Source: CAYYNP01 sp964472545 (GTDB lineage Bacteria > Planctomycetota > Planctomycetia > Pirellulales > Thermoguttaceae). From it: 10,056 bases of DNA. Shown here piece after piece: positions 6,868 through 10,056 of the stretch. The position numbers and the translations under genes are program-made. Within the stretch, counting starts at the first letter, position 1. The number at the start of each line of letters is the position of its first letter. The DNA is taken from assembly GCA_964472545.1 (NCBI GenBank), contig CAYYNP010000342.1, forward strand, positions 1 through 10,056, written 5' to 3'. Below the pieces are notes generated by a model, which saw nothing but the letters and a program-made list of their open reading frames with translations, did no database searches and had not been told where the DNA came from.

Positions 6868-6896
6868 ATTATACCCGGCGAGAGGGGGATTGTCAC
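6868..6896 (-). promoter_or_regulatory. Strong sigma70-type promoter for the metzincin gene
   Basis: On the - strand, GTGACA (6891-6896, 5 of 6 to TTGACA) and a perfect TATAAT (6868-6873) are 17 bases apart. The expected transcription start is about position 6861, only some 10 bases before the GTG at 6851 and right at the AGGAG ribosome site. The metzincin transcript would therefore have a very short leader. Confidence 0.7.
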
Positions 6897-6903
6897 ATCG
6901 GGG

Positions 6904-6984
6904 GCAGCCCGCAACGTGTGGCAAGCGCAGTGCAGCAGGCAAGCCGATCGACGGTGGCCGCCGTTGCCGGCGCCCCGGGCTGCG
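6904..6984. repeat. Widely spaced inverted repeat downstream of hemB
   Basis: GCAGCCCG (6904-6911) is the reverse complement of CGGGCTGC (6977-6984), with 65 GC-rich bases between. It lies in the 166-base gap between the hemB stop (7018) and the metzincin start, and could close a larger structure at the end of the hemB transcript. No poly-T follows. Apart from this and the metzincin promoter I see nothing else in the gap. Confidence 0.2.
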
Positions 6985-7017
6985 AGTCAACACCCGTTGT
7001 CCTCAAAGGACTTGCAT

Positions 7018-8034
7018 TCACGCCAACCACCGTGCCACGTCCTTTGCCCAATACGTCAAGATGATCCCCGCGCCCGCACGGTGGATGGCCGTGAGGCACT
7101 CCAGCGCCACGGCCTGCTCGTCGAGCCAGCCGCGGGCGGCGGCCGCTTTGACCATGGAGAACTCGCCGGAGACGTTGTAGGCGGCCAACGGCACGCCCGG
7201 GAATCGCTCGGCGGCTAAGCGGATCACGTCGAGATAGGCCAGCGCGGGCTTGACCATGATCACGTCGGCCCCTTCGGCCAGGTCGAGTTCGATCTCGCGG
7301 ACCGCTTGGGCGGCGGCAGAGGCCGGGTCCATCTGGTAGCCGCGGCGGTCGCCGACCTGCGGGGCGCTCTCGGCGGCGTCGCGAAACGGGCCGTAGAAGG
7401 CGCTGGCGTACTTGGCCGCGTAGCTGATGATCGGCACGTGGGCGAAGTCGGCGGCGTCGAGCCCGTTGCGGATGGCGCCGACCATGCCGTCCATCATCCC
7501 GCTGGGCGCCACCACGTCGGCTCCGGCCCGGGCGTGGACGACGGCTTGCTCGGCCAGCAGCCCAAGCGTGGCGTCGTTGTCGACGTCGGTGCGTCCGGTG
7601 CGGTCGCTCAAGACGCCGCACTGGCCGTGGTCGGTGTATTCGCAGCAGCAGACGTCGGTGATCACCAGCAACTCGGGCGTGGCTTGCTTCACGGCGCGAA
7701 TCGCTTCGGCGATGATGCCCGAGTCGCTCACGGCGTCGCTGCCGGTGGCGTCTTTTTCGGCGGGAATGCCGAACAGGATCACGCCGCCGAGTCCCAATTT
7801 GGCAACCTCTTGGGCCTCTTCTGCCAACAGCTCGGGCGAAAGCTGGTAGTTGCCCGGCATTGAGGAGATTTCGGTCTTCAGGTTCTCGCCGGGCCGGACG
7901 AACAGCGGCAGGACCAGGTCGGCCGGCGAGATCCGGGTTTGGGCCGTTAGCTTCCGCATGGCCGGATTCTGGCGGAGACGCCGCATGCGCGTGGTGGGGA
8001 AAGCGCTCTGGGGTTTGTGCGATTCACAACTCAT
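7018..8034 (-). CDS. hemB: Delta-aminolevulinic acid dehydratase (porphobilinogen synthase)
   Basis: The 338-residue cytoplasmic enzyme condenses two 5-aminolevulinate molecules into porphobilinogen, the second common step of haem and other tetrapyrrole synthesis. Length and sequence match the family throughout. D127-V-C129-C-C131-x-Y-T-x-H-G-x-C139-G carries the three cysteines of the zinc-binding class. K208 in YAAKYASAFYGPFRDA and K262 in MVKPALAYLD are the two active-site lysines that bind substrate as Schiff bases. The N-terminal TRMRRLRQNPAMRKL is the usual entry to the barrel. The ATG at 8034 is kept, though its ribosome site is weak (GGAG about 13 bases upstream); the internal ATG at 7986 has none and would cut close to the conserved N-terminus. 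No other haem gene is adjacent, so it seems to be transcribed alone or with the upstream CehA-like gene. Confidence 0.97.
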   Translation of the reverse strand: MSCESHKPQSAFPTTRMRRLRQNPAMRKLTAQTRISPADLVLPLFVRPGENLKTEISSMPGNYQLSPELLAEEAQEVAKLGLGGVILFGIPAEKDATGSDAVSDSGIIAEAIRAVKQATPELLVITDVCCCEYTDHGQCGVLSDRTGRTDVDNDATLGLLAEQAVVHARAGADVVAPSGMMDGMVGAIRNGLDAADFAHVPIISYAAKYASAFYGPFRDAAESAPQVGDRRGYQMDPASAAAQAVREIELDLAEGADVIMVKPALAYLDVIRLAAERFPGVPLAAYNVSGEFSMVKAAAARGWLDEQAVALECLTAIHRAGAGIILTYWAKDVARWLA

Positions 8035-8072
8035 GATTGGGATGGGACTCCGTGGGAACTTGTGCGGACGAT

Positions 8073-8092
8073 CATCGGCGGTTCGGCCGATG
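8073..8092. promoter_or_regulatory. Hairpin in the hemB leader region
   Basis: CATCGGC (8073-8079) pairs perfectly with GCCGATG (8086-8092) around a 6-base loop. On the - strand it ends 38 bases before the hemB start. No T-run follows. It touches the outer end of the large inverted repeat at 8092-8172, so the two structures may compete or stack. Confidence 0.4.
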
Positions 8093-8172
8093 TCGTTTAG
8101 CCTCCGCCGGCACGGCGGCGTATTGTATTGTAGTTCCGTTTTACGTCGCCGTACCGGCGACGGCTAAACAAC
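8092..8172. repeat. 31-base imperfect inverted repeat between the CehA-like gene and hemB
   Basis: The arms 8092-8122 and 8142-8172 match at 26 of 31 positions as reverse complements, and one mismatch is a G-U pair in RNA. The spacer of 19 AT-rich bases (8123-8141) contains TGTATTGTAGT. The outer part of each arm carries the core GGCTAAAC, which also opens the first tandem unit at 8162. A long stem without a T-run suggests a dispersed hairpin element more than a simple terminator. Confidence 0.65.
8122..8132 (-). promoter_or_regulatory. Possible -10 region for hemB inside the inverted-repeat loop
   Basis: On the - strand the spacer of the inverted repeat reads TACAATACAAT, two overlapping TACAAT boxes (each 5 of 6 to TATAAT). 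No good -35 is found 16-18 bases upstream. The 11-base string TGTATTGTAGT around it also occurs at the candidate sulfatase -10 (2153-2163). Low confidence. Confidence 0.25.
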
Positions 8173-8236
8173 CGTGGCTTGGCGGCGGCTAGACGACCGT
8201 GGCTCGGCGCCGGCTAGACGACCGTGGCTTGGCGGC
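8162..8236. repeat. Three 25-bp tandem repeats after the CehA-like gene
   Basis: Units at 8162-8186, 8187-8211 and 8212-8236 share the pattern GGCTARACRACCGTGGCTYG followed by GCGSC. Units 1 and 3 differ at two positions; unit 2 differs from unit 3 at two others. The array starts inside the right arm of the inverted repeat and ends 3 bases before the CehA-like stop codon (8240-8242). Together with the inverted repeat it fills most of the 205-base gap. Confidence 0.85.
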
Positions 8237-8239
8237 GGT

Positions 8240-9892
8240 TCACTTCGTATAGCCGGCGCGCTTGGCGATCTCCTCGTATAGCTTGAGCGCCCGACGATAC
8301 TCGTCGAGTCCTTCCGGCCGTAGCACATCGGTGTTTCGGTCGATCTCCTCGCGCATGCGGCCGATGAAATAGTCGATCTCCTCGCGCCGCGGAAACAGCG
8401 GCCGGCCGGGCATTTCAACGTGGACGGGGCTGCCGTGGGCGAAGCGGATGCGGCCGTCGGGGGGGTCCTCGAACACGCGGACGGTCAGCCAGGACGAACC
8501 GTCGAGCTCGATCCGGGCGTCGATCGGGCTCTCGTACCCGCCGCTCGGGGTCCTTCGGTTGGCCGCGTCGAGGCGCCGGACGACGCGGCCGTTGACGATC
8601 ACTTCGATCGGACGCAACGGCCTTTCGGCCACGGCCTTGCCCATGATGCGGCAGGTCGGCTTCTCGGCCGATTCGATGCGGAGCGTCGTCCCCGGCGGTT
8701 GCCCGTCGACCTCGATCATCAACATCGGCCCGGTGGTCACGAAGCTGCGCCCCGCGTCGAGGCCGCGCATCCAGGCGTCGTAGCTGAACCCGTCGGGCAG
8801 GTGTACGTAAACCCGGCCGAATCCCAGCGGCACCGGATGCACGCCCGAGGCGGTTCCGGCGGTGGGCCGCAGACGGAAGCCGCAATTCAACAGGGCGTAG
8901 TACGTCTGGAAGCCGAAATCGATCCACCCCCACTCGGTCATGCCGCGCTGGTCGCGCTCGATATTCATATACTTCGGAACGACCTCTTCCGTCCAACGGG
9001 TAAACCCGAACGGCGTCCGCCAGACGTGGTTGTTTGCCAACTCGAACAGATCGACGTCCATCACCGGCATCAGCATCAACGACCAGGGCCAGGAGTGCTT
9101 GTCGAGATCCAACAGGGCCCCTTGGCGGCGGGCTTCCTCGGCAACCGGACCGACCGGCGGCACGCTGAGGGTGAAAGGTCGCCGGTGCCCCAGGGCGAAC
9201 ACGGCCCCCAGCGTGTGGCGTTTCGGCCCGACGCTGAAGATCTCGTATTCCGTATTGATCGGATAGATGACGTGTGTGGGATCGACGACGATCGGCTCGG
9301 GCTTGAAGGTCTCCGACGCGCTCCGCTGTCCGCTGCCGGGCGACTGGTAGGCTCGGGTGATCCAATAGCTCAACGGCAGCCCCACGTTCACGTCCTCGGC
9401 GAGCAGTAGGTTGTGCAACTCTTCGATCGTGCGGTGTACGTGGGTGTCGCCCGAGTACCAGCCGGCCGCGGTCATGTCGATCCAGCGGGGCAGCTCGATG
9501 CGCAGTCGCACGGGCTCGCGGCCCACTTCGACCTTCCGTGTGACCGCTCGATATTCCTTGCCGCGTTCGACGGTCACCACGTATGTGCCCGCGGGCACGT
9601 CGACCACGAAAGGATGGGCCGACACGGTAGTGTGCATCTCGACGCTGCCCGGCTGCCGCTGCTTCTGATACTCGACCGCCGAGCCCTCGGCCGCGGCCGA
9701 GCGGGCGAAGAACCACTTCGCGGCGCCGGGCGGCGCGTCGGCGGCGCGAACGTAGACCCGCCCGGCCAACGTCCGTTGGCTCTTGGCGTCGACGATTTCG
9801 CACCGAATCGGCACCTTCAAAGGCGTGGTTTCGGCCGCACAGATCAGCGTTGGCCAAAGCAGCAGAAACCCCCCAACGGGCGAAGCGTGCAT
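8240..9892 (-). CDS. Secreted CehA/McbA-family metallohydrolase-like protein
   Basis: The chosen start gives 550 residues. A hydrophobic signal peptide (FLLLWPTLICA, cleavage near A19) shows export. Residues 26-135 look like a beta-rich carboxypeptidase-regulatory-like domain (VPAGTYVVTVERG). The PHP-like part follows: G-D149-T-H151-V-H153 with E158 soon after, H266 in DKHSWPWS, and a late TAGTASGVH352 segment where classical PHP proteins have a G-S-D-x-H-type motif. This pattern is that of CehA/McbA-family proteins, named after carbaryl hydrolases; planctomycetes hold many whose real substrates are unknown. The C-terminal 60 residues are charged and helical. The start is the ATG at 9892, which has a GGGAG site 8 bases upstream and a promoter at 9956-9985. 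A longer TTG start at 9985 is rejected because it is part of the -35 box. The gene lies upstream of hemB on the same strand. Confidence 0.88.
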   Translation of the reverse strand: MHASPVGGFLLLWPTLICAAETTPLKVPIRCEIVDAKSQRTLAGRVYVRAADAPPGAAKWFFARSAAAEGSAVEYQKQRQPGSVEMHTTVSAHPFVVDVPAGTYVVTVERGKEYRAVTRKVEVGREPVRLRIELPRWIDMTAAGWYSGDTHVHRTIEELHNLLLAEDVNVGLPLSYWITRAYQSPGSGQRSASETFKPEPIVVDPTHVIYPINTEYEIFSVGPKRHTLGAVFALGHRRPFTLSVPPVGPVAEEARRQGALLDLDKHSWPWSLMLMPVMDVDLFELANNHVWRTPFGFTRWTEEVVPKYMNIERDQRGMTEWGWIDFGFQTYYALLNCGFRLRPTAGTASGVHPVPLGFGRVYVHLPDGFSYDAWMRGLDAGRSFVTTGPMLMIEVDGQPPGTTLRIESAEKPTCRIMGKAVAERPLRPIEVIVNGRVVRRLDAANRRTPSGGYESPIDARIELDGSSWLTVRVFEDPPDGRIRFAHGSPVHVEMPGRPLFPRREEIDYFIGRMREEIDRNTDVLRPEGLDEYRRALKLYEEIAKRAGYTK

Positions 9893-9955
9893 GACTGCTC
9901 TCCCTGCAAACGTGCTCTTGCGACAACAACCACTTGCGAATCTCAGAACCAAGCC

Positions 9956-9985
9956 ACTATATCGCCGCGGCTCGGTGGATGTCAA
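9956..9985 (-). promoter_or_regulatory. Sigma70-type promoter of the CehA-like gene
   Basis: On the - strand a perfect TTGACA (9980-9985) and TATAGT (9956-9961, 5 of 6) are 18 bases apart. The expected start of transcription is near 9949, leaving a leader of about 57 bases before the ATG at 9892. This promoter supports that start and excludes any upstream one. Confidence 0.65.
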
Positions 9986-10025
9986 TTGGCGGGGAGGCGG
10001 TCGCAGGAGAACTGCAAAGTGTGCG

Positions 10026-10056
10026 GGAGCCCGAAAAAGGGGACTGGCTCCGTCGA
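10026..10056. repeat. Edge-truncated repeat-like sequence with short inverted arms
   Basis: GGAGCC (10026-10031) and GGCTCC (10046-10051) form a 6-bp inverted repeat around GAAAAAGGGGACT. From memory, similar AAAAAGGGGAC strings recur as dispersed intergenic elements in planctomycete genomes, sometimes in inverted pairs; this cannot be verified here and the window ends inside it. The remaining bases from 9986 to 10025 show no gene. Confidence 0.35.

Noticed and set aside
7306..7863. + strand frames opposite hemB
   Set aside because: hemB is certain; these frames are its complement.
8162..8236. CRISPR array
   Set aside because: The three 25-bp units are directly adjacent with no spacers and no cas gene nearby; this is a tandem repeat.
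8415..9929. 504-residue - strand frame overlapping the CehA-like gene
   Set aside because: It is an Arg-rich out-of-frame shadow of a gene with recognisable domains; long shadows are expected at this GC content.
9893..9985. Upstream TTG start of the CehA-like gene
   Set aside because: The TTG is the first half of the TTGACA -35 box of a good promoter, and a signal peptide begins at the downstream ATG with a ribosome site.
1..10056. tRNA, rRNA, riboswitch or transposase genes
   Set aside because: No cloverleaf, conserved rRNA segment, recognisable riboswitch core or transposase motif was seen in the gaps, which are all under about 235 bases.

Overview
The window looks like chromosomal DNA of a planctomycete, probably in or near the Pirellulales. 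This rests on gene content, not on a database search. The signs are a C-terminal dockerin-like tail of the type planctomycetes attach to large surface proteins, a secreted formylglycine sulfatase, a CehA/McbA-type secreted metallohydrolase, a secreted metzincin, and GC-rich codon use with long empty antisense frames. Seven protein genes are supported. One is cut by the left edge and runs on the + strand; the other six are all on the - strand.

Layout. Positions 1-434 hold the end of a dockerin-tailed protein, which converges on a sulfatase (511-2010). Between them is a short hairpin. Upstream of the sulfatase is a 228-base spacer with an inverted repeat and a candidate promoter. Next come a lipoprotein with ChaN/EreA/TraB-like motifs (2239-3837) and a TIR-domain protein (3965-4705). 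The sampled lines of the lipoprotein gene are clearly lower in GC (about 50-52%) than sampled lines of the sulfatase and hemB (about 62-68%). A metzincin protease (4938-6851) follows, with a near-consensus promoter almost touching its start codon. Then comes hemB (7018-8034), a repeat-rich spacer (8035-8239), and a secreted CehA/McbA-like protein (8240-9892) with a clear promoter. The right edge carries part of what may be a dispersed repeat.

How the genes fit together. Sulfatase, metzincin, CehA-like protein and dockerin-tailed protein are all predicted to be exported, which suits the polymer-degrading surface lifestyle of planctomycetes. HemB is a housekeeping tetrapyrrole enzyme with no obvious link to its neighbours. 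The least explained part is the TIR gene followed 127 bases downstream by the lipoprotein. The TIR keeps the glutamate used by NAD-cleaving TIR domains and has a short helical tail. The lipoprotein pairs an E-x-H motif with a G-x-G-H motif. No known defence partner (ThsA-like SIR2 protein, CBASS cyclase, Argonaute) is present, so any joint role is inference. No tRNA, rRNA, CRISPR array or transposase gene was seen.
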